A DNA stretch of 64,000 bases from Planctomycetota bacterium (GTDB lineage: Bacteria > Planctomycetota > UBA1135 > UBA2386). A model generated the notes under the pieces. That model saw only the letters and a program-made list of their open reading frames with translations, had not been told where the DNA came from and made no database searches. Shown here in pieces: positions 19,649 through 27,755 of this stretch. Position 1 is the stretch's first letter; each line of letters opens with the position of its first letter. The translations under genes were made by a program, and so were the position numbers. The stretch covers positions 186,001-250,000 of the forward strand of contig JAEUHR010000003.1 in assembly GCA_016794425.1 (NCBI GenBank). The letters are read 5' to 3'.

Positions 19649-20619
19649 AGCGCTCCGCCAAGAAACCCACCGGCGCCGCGTTCGCGCGGCCGATCGTGTT
19701 GCTGCCGATCGTGCTGCTGGTGCTGGCGCTGGGTGGCTGGTTGTGGTCGCTGCAGCGCGCGGCGGCGGCGGTCGCCAACGAGCGCGCGACGCTGCTGCAG
19801 CTGGTCGCCGACGCGACCGCCCGCGTGCAACCCGACGCCAACGAACTGTCCCGGCTCGCTGCCGACCTGACCGCACTGCCCGACCACGAGACCGCACCCG
19901 ACCTGATGGCGGCGATCGCGCGGCTCGAACTCGCGCGGCAGCGGCCCGAGCGCGCGTTCGCGGCGTTCGGCGTGCGGGCCGCCGATCCGACCGCGTCGGC
20001 GGCCGAGCAGAGCCTCGGCGCCGAGATCCTGGTGCGCCTGCACGAGGCCGGCAGCGCCGACGCGGCGACCGCGACGGGCTGGCTGCGCCAGGCGGCCGCA
20101 CTGGCCGAGCGTGCCTGGTCGGCGAACCACGAGCCTGCCGACCTGCTGCGCCTGTGGCAGGCGGCGACGCGCCTGCAGGACACCGCAGTGGTCGAACGCG
20201 CCGCGCAGGAGCTGCAAACGGCCGCCGCGGATTCGCTGGCGGCGCGCGTCGTGCGTCTCGCCGGCGCGTTCGATCCGCGGCAGACGACGCTGGCCGACGT
20301 CGACGCCGTGCGGGCCGAGTTCGCGCTGCCGCCGCCCGAACTCGACGCGATCCGCGTGCTGCTGCTGCTGCAGTCCGGCGACCTGCGTGCCGCGGCCGCC
20401 GAGGCCGAGGCGCTGCTGGCGCGCGCACCCGGGGTGCCGGCCGTGCGGTGGGCGGTGGCGCTGGTGTTCCACGCCTGCGCGCTCGGCCATCCCGAAGGCA
20501 GCGGCGAGCGGGCGCAATGGCTGCGCCGGCGCGATCCGCAGCTCGACTGGCTGCTCGAGCGCGCGCCCGCCGACGACAAGCGGCGGCCGCAGTGGAGCGA
20601 ACTGCGGCGCCAGCGCTAA
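19645..20619 (+). CDS. membrane-anchored helical-repeat protein of unknown function
   Basis: 324 aa from a GTG that overlaps the phosphatase stop (GTGA), so the two are translationally coupled. One N-terminal transmembrane segment (IVLLPIVLLVLALGGWLW, about 17-36) precedes a periplasmic domain of Ala/Leu-rich helices with TPR-like spacing (LAAEILVRLHEAGSADAATATGWL-type helices). No enzyme motif is visible. Coupling to the SpoIIE phosphatase suggests a signalling accessory role, which is inference. It converges with the next gene, overlapping it by four bases. Confidence 0.65.
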   Translation: MKRSAKKPTGAAFARPIVLLPIVLLVLALGGWLWSLQRAAAAVANERATLLQLVADATARVQPDANELSRLAADLTALPDHETAPDLMAAIARLELARQRPERAFAAFGVRAADPTASAAEQSLGAEILVRLHEAGSADAATATGWLRQAAALAERAWSANHEPADLLRLWQAATRLQDTAVVERAAQELQTAAADSLAARVVRLAGAFDPRQTTLADVDAVRAEFALPPPELDAIRVLLLLQSGDLRAAAAEAEALLARAPGVPAVRWAVALVFHACALGHPEGSGERAQWLRRRDPQLDWLLERAPADDKRRPQWSELRRQR

Positions 20620-21461
20620 CGCGTGCCGCCGACGGCCAGCAGGCCGAGCAGCAGCGCGGTGGCGGCGAACACCGGCGCCACCGCCGGCCGCGGCAGCCCG
20701 AGGTTCATCGCGATGTGCGTCAGATGGCGCCGGTCACCGACCCAGGGCGGCAGGTGCAGCCAGAGCCGCGCCGTGACCACCTGCACGAAGTCGGCCAGTT
20801 GCAGCGCGACGGTCGCCAGCAGCACCGGCTGCACCGCGGCGGCGCGGGCAGCGAACGCGCCGGTCGCGAGTCCCAGCGCGTAGGCGCCGCTGTCGCCGAG
20901 GAACAGGCGCGGCCGCGGCCAGTTCCACGGCAGGAAGCCGAGCGCCGCACCGCCGACGACGGCGGCCGCCGCGTCGGCCGCGCCGAGCACCAGCAGGCTC
21001 GTCGCCGCCAGCGCGGTCGCGACGCCGTCGGTGTTGTCGAGGAAGTTGGTCGCGTTCGTCAGCACGAACACGAAGCCGGCCGTCGCCAGCCACGTCCACG
21101 GTGCCGCGTGCGGCAGCACCACGTCGGTGGCGGCGGCCGCGCTGGCGACGGCGAGGCCGAGCCCCTTCTTGCGCCAGTCGAAGTCCACGCCGCGTTCCTT
21201 GTGCCAGTCGTCGACGAAACCGACCACGCCGGCCAGCACGAGCCCGGCGAGCAGCCAGGCGTGGGCGGCCGCGAGCCACGGCGCCAGCGCCGGCACCAGC
21301 ACGATGCCGGCCAGCGGGATCGGCCGCGCGTGCTGCTTGCGGCCCGGCCGCGGCAGGTCGTCGGGCAGCCAGCCGACCCAGCGTCGGTTGCACCACGCGG
21401 CGAGCGCGGTGCACGCGCACGTCGAGGCAGCGGCCAGGGCCGGGTGCAGCAGCGGGGGCAT
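20616..21461 (-). CDS. MraY/WecA-family polyprenyl-phosphate sugar-1-phosphate transferase
   Basis: 281 aa, an integral membrane protein with about nine hydrophobic spans. Catalytic signatures of the family are visible: GFVDDWHK (the DD motif), NATNFLDNTDGVA (the NxxNxxDGxD motif) and LFLGDSGAYALG (the GDxGS-like motif). Such enzymes start polymer synthesis by linking a sugar-1-phosphate to undecaprenyl phosphate. It is shorter than MraY (about 360 aa) and not in a mur cluster, so it is more likely a WecA/TagO-like initiating enzyme for a surface polymer. The sugar is unknown. Confidence 0.82.
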   Translation of the reverse strand: MPPLLHPALAAASTCACTALAAWCNRRWVGWLPDDLPRPGRKQHARPIPLAGIVLVPALAPWLAAAHAWLLAGLVLAGVVGFVDDWHKERGVDFDWRKKGLGLAVASAAAATDVVLPHAAPWTWLATAGFVFVLTNATNFLDNTDGVATALAATSLLVLGAADAAAAVVGGAALGFLPWNWPRPRLFLGDSGAYALGLATGAFAARAAAVQPVLLATVALQLADFVQVVTARLWLHLPPWVGDRRHLTHIAMNLGLPRPAVAPVFAATALLLGLLAVGGTR

Positions 21462-21501
21462 CGGCGCGCAGTATGGTCGCCCGGCCCCGCGCTGGCGACG
21501 G

Positions 21502-22134
21502 CTACTCGTAGACGCGGTGTTCGAGGAGGTAGCGGCGGACCGCGGCCGGGATCGCCGCGAGGTCGCGTTCGCCGGCGCGCCAGCGGCGCCGCAGGTCGCT
21601 GGCGGCGACGTCGTCGGCCGGCTCGTCCAGCACGTTGGCCAGCAGCGCGGTGCGTTCGGCGGCGGTCAGGTCGAGGCCCGCCAGCCGAGCCGCATCGATC
21701 GCATGCCCGCGCCGCGGGTAGGTCACCACGGTCGCCAGCTGCAGCAGCGCGTGGTGGTCGCGCCAGGTGCACAACAGCGGCAGGTTGTCGCTGCCGATCA
21801 GGAAGTAGAGCCGGCGGCCCGGCGCCTCGGCGGTCAGTTCCCGCAGCGTGTCCACCGTGAACGACGGCCCCGCGCGCCGCAGTTCGCGGTCGTCGACGAC
21901 CACGCGGGGTTCGTCGGCGAACGCCAGCCGGCACATCGCCAGCCGGTGGGCAGCCGGCGCCAGGTCACCGCCGCGCTTGTGCGGGTGGTCGCCGGCCGGG
22001 ATCACGCGCACTTCGGTCACGGGCAGCAGCCGCAGGGCCGCCCGGACCAGCCGCAGGTGGGTCTGGTGCGGGGGGTTGAACGATCCCCCCAGGATCGCCA
22101 GGCCGGCCGGTGGGGTAGGGGGTACGGGGGCCAC
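21502..22134 (-). CDS. nadD: nicotinate-nucleotide adenylyltransferase
   Basis: 210 aa from a GTG at 22134, chosen because the nucleotide-binding segment LAILGGSFNPPHQTHL then begins about ten residues in. A GTG at 22185 would add 17 residues. Further signatures are FLIGSDNLPLL and the C-terminal AASDLRRRW, corresponding to the ISSTxIR motif. It adenylates nicotinate mononucleotide to give deamido-NAD in NAD synthesis. It lies behind no obvious operon partner; rsfS, a frequent neighbour, is absent. Confidence 0.93.
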   Translation of the reverse strand: MAPVPPTPPAGLAILGGSFNPPHQTHLRLVRAALRLLPVTEVRVIPAGDHPHKRGGDLAPAAHRLAMCRLAFADEPRVVVDDRELRRAGPSFTVDTLRELTAEAPGRRLYFLIGSDNLPLLCTWRDHHALLQLATVVTYPRRGHAIDAARLAGLDLTAAERTALLANVLDEPADDVAASDLRRRWRAGERDLAAIPAAVRRYLLEHRVYE

Positions 22135-22205
22135 GGGCCAGAGCCTACCGCCGGCGCGGCGGCGGCACGCTGTCGCTTCCGGCACAGGGGGTTGCGGAAT
22201 CCCGA

Positions 22206-22234
22206 TTGCGCGCCGGGACGGCGCTCGCTAGCGT
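22206..22234 (+). promoter_or_regulatory. promoter-like pair upstream of small lipoprotein gene
   Basis: -35 TTGCGC (22206-22211), a 17-nt spacer, and -10 TAGCGT (22229-22234). The predicted leader to the ATG at 22301 is about 60 nt. It resembles the rpmH promoter in spacing and sequence. Confidence 0.45.
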
Positions 22235-22300
22235 CTGGCCTCCCTGCGCGCTCTCCCCCGCGCGGCGTCCACGAGACCCCAAACGTCCTTCGCAACGATC

Positions 22301-22675
22301 ATGCGTCAGCTCGCACTCGTCCTCGCGCTCCTTCCGTTCGCGGCTTGCTCTTCCTTCAGCTGGGAGGGCCAGGGTGCCAACATCAGCCGCGAGCAGCAGA
22401 AGCGCGGCATCAAAGACGTCTCGGCGCTGGCCAGCACCTACGAGACGCAGTCGTTCTTCCAGGACGTGCGCCGCCGCAGCGACGGCCGCAACAACGCGTT
22501 CGGCCGTGACCTGATGCGGATCCAGGACTTCCTCGACCGCCACCTCTGGAACTACGACGCCAACGATCCCTACATCAACTTCCCGTCGAACACGACGAAG
22601 TTGGAGCACGTCGGCCGCTTCGGCCTGACGACCGTCAGCAGCCTGCCGCTGGTCGACGAAGTGACGAACCGCTGA
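22301..22675 (+). CDS. small lipoprotein of unknown function
   Basis: 124 aa. A short signal peptide ends in a lipobox-like LPFAACSS, with Cys16 the likely lipidated residue. The mature part is polar, with aromatic and acidic stretches (DFLDRHLWNYDANDPYINF), and shows no known domain. A short hairpin (CGAACC/GGTTCG, 22665-22681) spans the stop codon and leads straight into the tandem repeat. It is probably outer-membrane or periplasmic. I do not recognise the family. Confidence 0.7.
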   Translation: MRQLALVLALLPFAACSSFSWEGQGANISREQQKRGIKDVSALASTYETQSFFQDVRRRSDGRNNAFGRDLMRIQDFLDRHLWNYDANDPYINFPSNTTKLEHVGRFGLTTVSSLPLVDEVTNR

Positions 22676-22680
22676 GGTTC

Positions 22681-23048
22681 GCTGCCGCGAACCCCAGCGG
22701 TTCGCGGTCCCTGGCGCCGCCGCGACGCGGTGCCGCGTTGCGGGCGCAAGAGAGCCGAGGGCACCGCGGCGCCGGCGAACGACCTGGCCCCGGGCCGGGG
22801 GCGAAGCTCGCTGCCGCGAACCCCAGCGGTTCGCGGTCCTTAGCGCCGCCGCGACGCGGTGCTGCGTTGCGGGCGCAAGAGAGCCGAGGGCACCGCGGCG
22901 CCGGCGAACGACCTGGCCCCGAGCCGGGGGCGAAGCTCGCTGCCGCGAACCCCAGCGGTTCGCGGTCCCTAGCGCTGCCGCGACGCGGTGCTGCGTTGCG
23001 GGCGCAAGCGAGCCGAGGGCACCGCGGCGCCGGCGAACGAACTGGCCG
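22681..23048. repeat. three tandem copies of a 129-bp GC-rich element
   Basis: Copies begin at 22681, 22810 and 22939; the last is truncated after about 110 bases. They differ from each other at only a handful of positions. Each copy starts with a perfect 9-bp hairpin, CCGCGAACC-CCAGC-GGTTCGCGG (22685-22707, 22814-22836, 22943-22965), and contains more short palindromes such as CGCCGGCG. Several frames stay open because the period is a multiple of three, but position and composition argue for noncoding DNA. This accounts for the whole gap of about 370 bases between the lipoprotein and the DUF2459 gene. Confidence 0.9.
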
Positions 23049-23051
23049 CGC

Positions 23052-23687
23052 TCAGTCCGTGGCCACCCGCAGCCCGGTGCGCAGCAGCGCGCCGCCGACG
23101 CTGCAGTCGAGCGCGCGCAGCCACGTGGTGGCCGCGTCGGCGCAGTTGTGCCCGAACCAGTAGCTGTCGTCGCTGGGCACGAAGCGGAACGAGTAGCGCG
23201 GTTGCCACACCGCGTCGGCGAGGCGCTGCTCGAACGTCGCTTGCAGCTGCGCCCGCAGCGCCGCGGCCTTGCCGCGCTCGACGGTGACCGGCGCCAGTTC
23301 GGCCCACGTGACGCCCTGCAGCAGTTCGGCCTCGGTGCGAGCGCCGAACGTGCGGCGGCCGAGTCCGCCCTGGGTCGGCCACAGCACGGTTGCGAACACG
23401 TTGTACCAGGCGTCGTTGCCGAGCGCGTACCAGTTCCAGTCGCCGAAGCCGAACTCGACGAACTCCTGGTTGCCGGCACCCTGGTCGGGCGGCAGCACGA
23501 GGCCGGTGTGCAGCGCCTCGCTGAGCAGGAACACGCGCACCGGATCCGCCGGCGTGGGTGGTGGGCGCACGGTCGACGAGCAGCCGACGATCGGTGCCGC
23601 CGCCAGCAGCAGCAGGCCCATGGCGAGCACGATGCGGCGCCGGCGGCGGCGCCTGGCGGACGCGGGAGCTGTCGCGGTCGGCGCCAT
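23052..23687 (-). CDS. DUF2459-family lipoprotein
   Basis: 211 aa from the ATG at 23687, which overlaps the rsmG stop codon (TGATG). A basic N-terminus (ARRRRRRRIV) precedes a hydrophobic signal segment and a lipobox-like PIVGCSS. The body matches what I know of the DUF2459 (TIGR02117) family: LLSEALHTGLVLP, FVEFGFGDWNWYAL and a C-terminal YWFGHNCADAATTWL. Function in that family is not established. The His and Cys positions hint at a papain-like or NlpC-like fold, but I cannot confirm catalysis. It is the last gene of the miaA-led series. Confidence 0.75.
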   Translation of the reverse strand: MAPTATAPASARRRRRRRIVLAMGLLLLAAAPIVGCSSTVRPPPTPADPVRVFLLSEALHTGLVLPPDQGAGNQEFVEFGFGDWNWYALGNDAWYNVFATVLWPTQGGLGRRTFGARTEAELLQGVTWAELAPVTVERGKAAALRAQLQATFEQRLADAVWQPRYSFRFVPSDDSYWFGHNCADAATTWLRALDCSVGGALLRTGLRVATD

Positions 23688-24346
23688 CAGCGCTTGCGCC
23701 AGTGGCCGAGCTGCCGTTCGCGGGCCGCGGGCGCCGGCAGCTGGTAGGCGATGCGGCGTTCGAGGCGGAACGGGCCGAGCCGCTCGGGCACCTCGGCGTC
23801 GGCTTCGAGCCACAACACGAGGCTGCCGCCGGGCCGCAGCAGCGGGTCCGCGAGTTCCTGCAGTTCGGCCGGCCGGCCGACCGCGCGGGCCGTCACGACG
23901 TCGAACGCGTGCCGCAGGTCGCGGCGCAGCGTCGGCGCCTGCGCGGCGTCGAGCTGCACGGTCTCGACGCCGTCGAAGCCCGCCGTGACCAGGCAGCCGC
24001 CGATCGCGCGCACCTTCTTGCCGGTGCGGTCCATCAGCAGCACCGAGGCGCCCGGATGCAGCGCGGCCACGCCGACGCCCGGGAAGCCGTTGCCGCTGCC
24101 GAGGTCGAGCAGGTGTTGTGGGTGCAGACCGGTGCGCGCGAACGCGAGGCTGTCGAGCACGTGCAGCACGATCGCCTGCGCGCGGTCGCGCACGGCGGTC
24201 AGGTTGACGTGCTCGTTGGTCGCCAGCATCGCGTCGAGGTAGCGCAGCAGCCGCTCGGCGCGGTCGGGCGGCAGTTCGGCGCCGAGTTGCTTCGCGGCGG
24301 CGACCAGGGCCGGGATCTCGCCGGCTGCGGTCGGGTCGGTGGTCAC
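23687..24346 (-). CDS. rsmG: 16S rRNA (guanine527-N7)-methyltransferase
   Basis: 219 aa from a GTG at 24346 that overlaps the flippase stop (GTGA). The Rossmann-type SAM-binding motif is LLDLGSGNGFPGV, followed by DRTGKKVRAI and FDVVTARAVG, all characteristic of RsmG/GidB. It methylates G527 in the 530 loop of 16S rRNA. rsmG often sits beside mnmG and parAB near the origin, but here it is embedded in an envelope-biosynthesis series about 10 kb from mnmG. Confidence 0.95.
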   Translation of the reverse strand: MTTDPTAAGEIPALVAAAKQLGAELPPDRAERLLRYLDAMLATNEHVNLTAVRDRAQAIVLHVLDSLAFARTGLHPQHLLDLGSGNGFPGVGVAALHPGASVLLMDRTGKKVRAIGGCLVTAGFDGVETVQLDAAQAPTLRRDLRHAFDVVTARAVGRPAELQELADPLLRPGGSLVLWLEADAEVPERLGPFRLERRIAYQLPAPAARERQLGHWRKR

Positions 24347-25851
24347 GGCATCGGCTCCGGGAGCGGCTCCGGCGCGGGCGGCGGCGGGGCGTGGCGGCGT
24401 TCGCGCAGGATCCGCAGCGTCGCCAGCGCGAGCAGCGGCCCGCTGGTGCAGCCCGCGGCGGCGAAGCGCCACCAGCCGTGCGGCGCGAACAGACCGTCGA
24501 CGGCGAGCAACACCACGGCCAGGCACACGCACGAGAGCGCGCCGTCGCGGCCGGTCGCGAGCAGCTGGCCCAGGCCCAGCTGCAGATAGCGCAGCGCGGA
24601 CACCATCGACAGCACGAGCGCCACGCTGATGCCGGCGATCATGCCCCAGGCGAAGCCGACCACGCCGTACGAGATCGTCGCCGGGATGCCGACCGCGTAG
24701 ATCGCGATGCTGCGGAACAGCTGCGCGCGGCGATCTTCGCCCGGGATGCCGACCGCCCAGAACAGCGGTCCGACCACGGCCGTGAGCCCGGCCATGCCGC
24801 CGTGCAGCGCCTGCAGCGCGAACAGTCCGTCGATCTCGCCGTAATCGCTGCCGAACACGATCGACGGCAGCTCGCCGCCGAGCCACGCGAGCGCCACCGA
24901 CATCGGTCCGCCGATCAGCAGGAAGGCGCGCACGGCGCCGAGCCAGGCGCGCGCCAGCCGGGGCCGGTCGAGGCGCAGTTGCGCGTAGGCCGGCACCGCC
25001 ACCGGGGCGATCACGCGCAGGAACACGTCCTCGGGCAGCCGCGCCAGGCGCGCGGCGTAGTCGAACACGGCGATGCCGGCGCGGTCGCGGTTGCCCTGCG
25101 CGTCGACCAGGAAGCGACCGAGCACCAGCGCCGGTGACGCGAAGATCATCACCAGCAGGAACGGGGCCCCGGCTGCGCCTTTGCCGTAGTGGAACAGCTC
25201 GCGCAGCACTTCGCGGTCCAGCTGCAGGCGCGGGCGGTGGGGCGCGACGACGTAGCTGAGGATCGTGCGCAGCGACGTGCCGCACAGGTGCCCGATCACG
25301 AGCGCCCAGACGTCGCGCCACCACAGCGCGAAGCCGATCGTGCAGAACATGCCGAGCAACGCGGCCAGGAAGTCGCCGAGCACGATGCGCCGGAACTCCA
25401 TGCCCTTCAGCTTGCCGGCGCGGGCCGGGCTCTGCAGGCCGTCGAGGAAGCCGTTCGCGGCCAGGGTCAGGAACAGCCCGGTCAGCCAGTAGTGGTGGTC
25501 GCGTTCCGGATCGCGGAAGAACCACGCGAACGCCGGCGCCAGCGCGCACAGGAGGCCGCTGATCACGATGCTGCGCGCCAGCCGGACCGTGAACACGGTG
25601 TCCTGGTAGCGGCGCTCGAGCCCTCGGGTCGACGAGATCGTCGACTGTTCGCCCATGAACAGCGTCAGCGATTCGACGACGGCGATGCCGGTCAGCACGA
25701 TCGCGAACAGGCCGATGTCGTCCTGGCTGACCGAGCGCGCGATCACGACCGGCCCGACCAGCGCGACGATGCGCTGGCCGCCGACGCCGAGGAACTGCCA
25801 CACCAGCCCTTGCAGCGTCTTGCGGCGCAGTTCGCCGTCCGGCTGGCTCAT
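24343..25851 (-). CDS. polysaccharide/lipid-linked oligosaccharide flippase (Wzx-like)
   Basis: 502 aa from the ATG at 25851, overlapping the asnB stop (ATGA). About 12-14 hydrophobic spans are present. The N-terminus LQGLVWQFLGVGGQRIVALVG and the following SQDDIGLFAIVLTGIAVVESLT match the polysaccharide_synt family of the MOP superfamily. It should move undecaprenyl-linked glycans across the inner membrane. Overlap with asnB and rsmG on both sides points to one operon. The transported glycan is unknown. Confidence 0.88.
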   Translation of the reverse strand: MSQPDGELRRKTLQGLVWQFLGVGGQRIVALVGPVVIARSVSQDDIGLFAIVLTGIAVVESLTLFMGEQSTISSTRGLERRYQDTVFTVRLARSIVISGLLCALAPAFAWFFRDPERDHHYWLTGLFLTLAANGFLDGLQSPARAGKLKGMEFRRIVLGDFLAALLGMFCTIGFALWWRDVWALVIGHLCGTSLRTILSYVVAPHRPRLQLDREVLRELFHYGKGAAGAPFLLVMIFASPALVLGRFLVDAQGNRDRAGIAVFDYAARLARLPEDVFLRVIAPVAVPAYAQLRLDRPRLARAWLGAVRAFLLIGGPMSVALAWLGGELPSIVFGSDYGEIDGLFALQALHGGMAGLTAVVGPLFWAVGIPGEDRRAQLFRSIAIYAVGIPATISYGVVGFAWGMIAGISVALVLSMVSALRYLQLGLGQLLATGRDGALSCVCLAVVLLAVDGLFAPHGWWRFAAAGCTSGPLLALATLRILRERRHAPPPPAPEPLPEPMP

Positions 25852-27740
25852 CGCCGCGATCCTGCGGCCACGCCGGCGGCGGCGGCCCGACGATCGCGGC
25901 AGAACACGCGGTGCCACGAGTCGAGCACCAGCAGCGAGTGCACGGTCAGCGCGTTGCCGCGCACCGACTCCGGCGTCGCCAGCAGCGTCTCGAGCCACGC
26001 CTTCGGCAGCGTCGCGGCGGTCCAGGTGCCCGGCGACAGCAGGCGCTCGCGGATCGACGGCAGGCGTTCGGGACCGAGCCAGGCCACGACCGAACTCGGG
26101 AAGCCGGTCTTCTTGCGCTGCGACAGGTCCGGTGGCAGGTAGCGCGCGGCGAGCCGGCGCAGCATGCGCTTGTTCTGCTGCACGTTGCCGTACTTGTGCC
26201 GGCCGTGCACGCGCAGCGCGAACTCGGCGACGCGGTGGTCGAGGAACGGCACGCGGCCCTCGATCGACGCGCCCATCGTCGTGCGGTCGAGCAGGCTCAA
26301 CAGCTGGTGCGGCAGGTAGGTGACCGCGTCGACGCACAGCTGCTGGTTGCGCGGATCGAGGTGCGCGCACTCGGCGAACGCGGTCGCCAGTTCCTCGAGG
26401 TGGTCGCGCCGCACCAGCGGCCGCAGCGCCTCGCGATCGGCCTGGCCGAGGTGCGTCATCGCCTGCGCGTGCCACGGCAGCCGCGTGCGGCCGAACGCGC
26501 GCAGCGCCGCGCGCACCGGCGCCGAGTGCCGCCGGCCGGCGAGCCGGTGGCCGAGGTCGCAGCCGAACGCGAGGTACAGCAGCCGCGCCGCCTGCAGCCG
26601 CGTCGACAGCGCGTAGTGGCCGTAGCCCGCGAACAGCTCGTCGGCACCGCTGCCCGCCAGCAGCACCTTGACGTGCTCGGCGGCGGCGCGTGCGACCAGC
26701 AGCGCCGGATAGAACGCCGGGTCGGCGACCGGTTCGTCGTTGAAGAACGTCGTCGCGTCGAGGTCGGCCAGGAAGTCGCCGGCCGGCGCCGAGATCACGA
26801 CGTGTTCGATGCCGAGCTTCTGCGCGACCTGCCGGGCGCAGCCCAGTTCGGTCGGGTCGGTGTCGGGGAACGCGATCGTGTAGGCGCGCACGTGCGCGTC
26901 GCCGGCGTGCGCGTAGTGCGCGATCAGGCCCGAGTCGAGGCCGCCGGACAGGCTGATGCCGATCGGCACGTCGGCCATCAGCTGCAGCCGCGTCGCATCG
27001 CCGAGCAGCGCGTCGAGTTCGTCGAGCGCCTCGTCGTCGCGGTCGGTCCGCACCGCCGACAGGCGCCACCAGCGCTCGCGCCGCGGCGGCGCGCCGGCGC
27101 GCAGCACCAGCCGTTCCCCCGGCATCAGCTTCTCGACGCCGCGGCACAGCGTGGCTTGCCCGGGCACGTAGAACAGCTCGAGGAACGGCACGACCTGCGC
27201 GTCGTCGATCGCCGGCTCGACCAGGCCGCTGGCGAACAGCGCCTTCAGCTCGCTGCCGAACACGACCGCGCGCGGCGTCACCGCGAAGTACATCGGCTTG
27301 ATGCCGAGCCGGTCCCGGTAGAGGCGGCAGCTCTGGTCGCGGCGGTCCAGCACGCAGATCGCGAACATGCCGTTGCAGTGTTCGACGAAGTCGGGCCCGT
27401 AGTGCTGGTAGAGATACGGCAGCACCGCGGCGTCGGAGCCGGTGCGGATGTCGACGCCGTGCTCGCGGCGCAGCTTCTCGCGCAGCTCGAGGTGGTTGTA
27501 GACCTCGCCGTTGAAGAACACCTGGATCGAGCCGTCGGCGTTCTGCACCGGCTGGTCGCCGGTCACGAGATCGACGATCGCCAGCCGGCGGAAGCCGACC
27601 GCGGCGAACGGCTCGGCCAGCACGTTCTGCGCGTCCGGGCCGCGGTGCGCGATCGACGCCGCCATCGCCGCGGCCAGGGCGCCCAGGTCGTCACGCGACG
27701 CGAACGGGACGAGCGGGTAGATGCCGGCGAAACCGCACAT
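25848..27740 (-). CDS. asnB: asparagine synthase (glutamine-hydrolysing)
   Basis: 630 aa. The N-terminal class II glutaminase domain begins MCGFAGIYP with nucleophile Cys2, then HRGPDAQNV and NGEVYNHLELR. The synthetase domain has the ATP-pyrophosphatase loop SGGLDSGL near 265. Relatives in surface-polysaccharide clusters (AsnB/WbpS-type) amidate sugars or other carboxylates rather than aspartate. The neighbouring flippase makes such a role plausible, but the sequence does not settle it. It follows miaA by 15 bases, with a TAGGAT hexamer overlapping the miaA stop. Confidence 0.92.
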   Translation of the reverse strand: MCGFAGIYPLVPFASRDDLGALAAAMAASIAHRGPDAQNVLAEPFAAVGFRRLAIVDLVTGDQPVQNADGSIQVFFNGEVYNHLELREKLRREHGVDIRTGSDAAVLPYLYQHYGPDFVEHCNGMFAICVLDRRDQSCRLYRDRLGIKPMYFAVTPRAVVFGSELKALFASGLVEPAIDDAQVVPFLELFYVPGQATLCRGVEKLMPGERLVLRAGAPPRRERWWRLSAVRTDRDDEALDELDALLGDATRLQLMADVPIGISLSGGLDSGLIAHYAHAGDAHVRAYTIAFPDTDPTELGCARQVAQKLGIEHVVISAPAGDFLADLDATTFFNDEPVADPAFYPALLVARAAAEHVKVLLAGSGADELFAGYGHYALSTRLQAARLLYLAFGCDLGHRLAGRRHSAPVRAALRAFGRTRLPWHAQAMTHLGQADREALRPLVRRDHLEELATAFAECAHLDPRNQQLCVDAVTYLPHQLLSLLDRTTMGASIEGRVPFLDHRVAEFALRVHGRHKYGNVQQNKRMLRRLAARYLPPDLSQRKKTGFPSSVVAWLGPERLPSIRERLLSPGTWTAATLPKAWLETLLATPESVRGNALTVHSLLVLDSWHRVFCRDRRAAAAGVAAGSRR

Positions 27741-27755
27741 GGAGGGCTGCGGATC

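Noticed and set aside
22145..23479. A minus-strand frame with three 43-residue repeats
   Set aside because: The repeats are simply the translated 129-bp intergenic element. The rest is a shadow of the DUF2459 gene in another frame, with no signal or family match.
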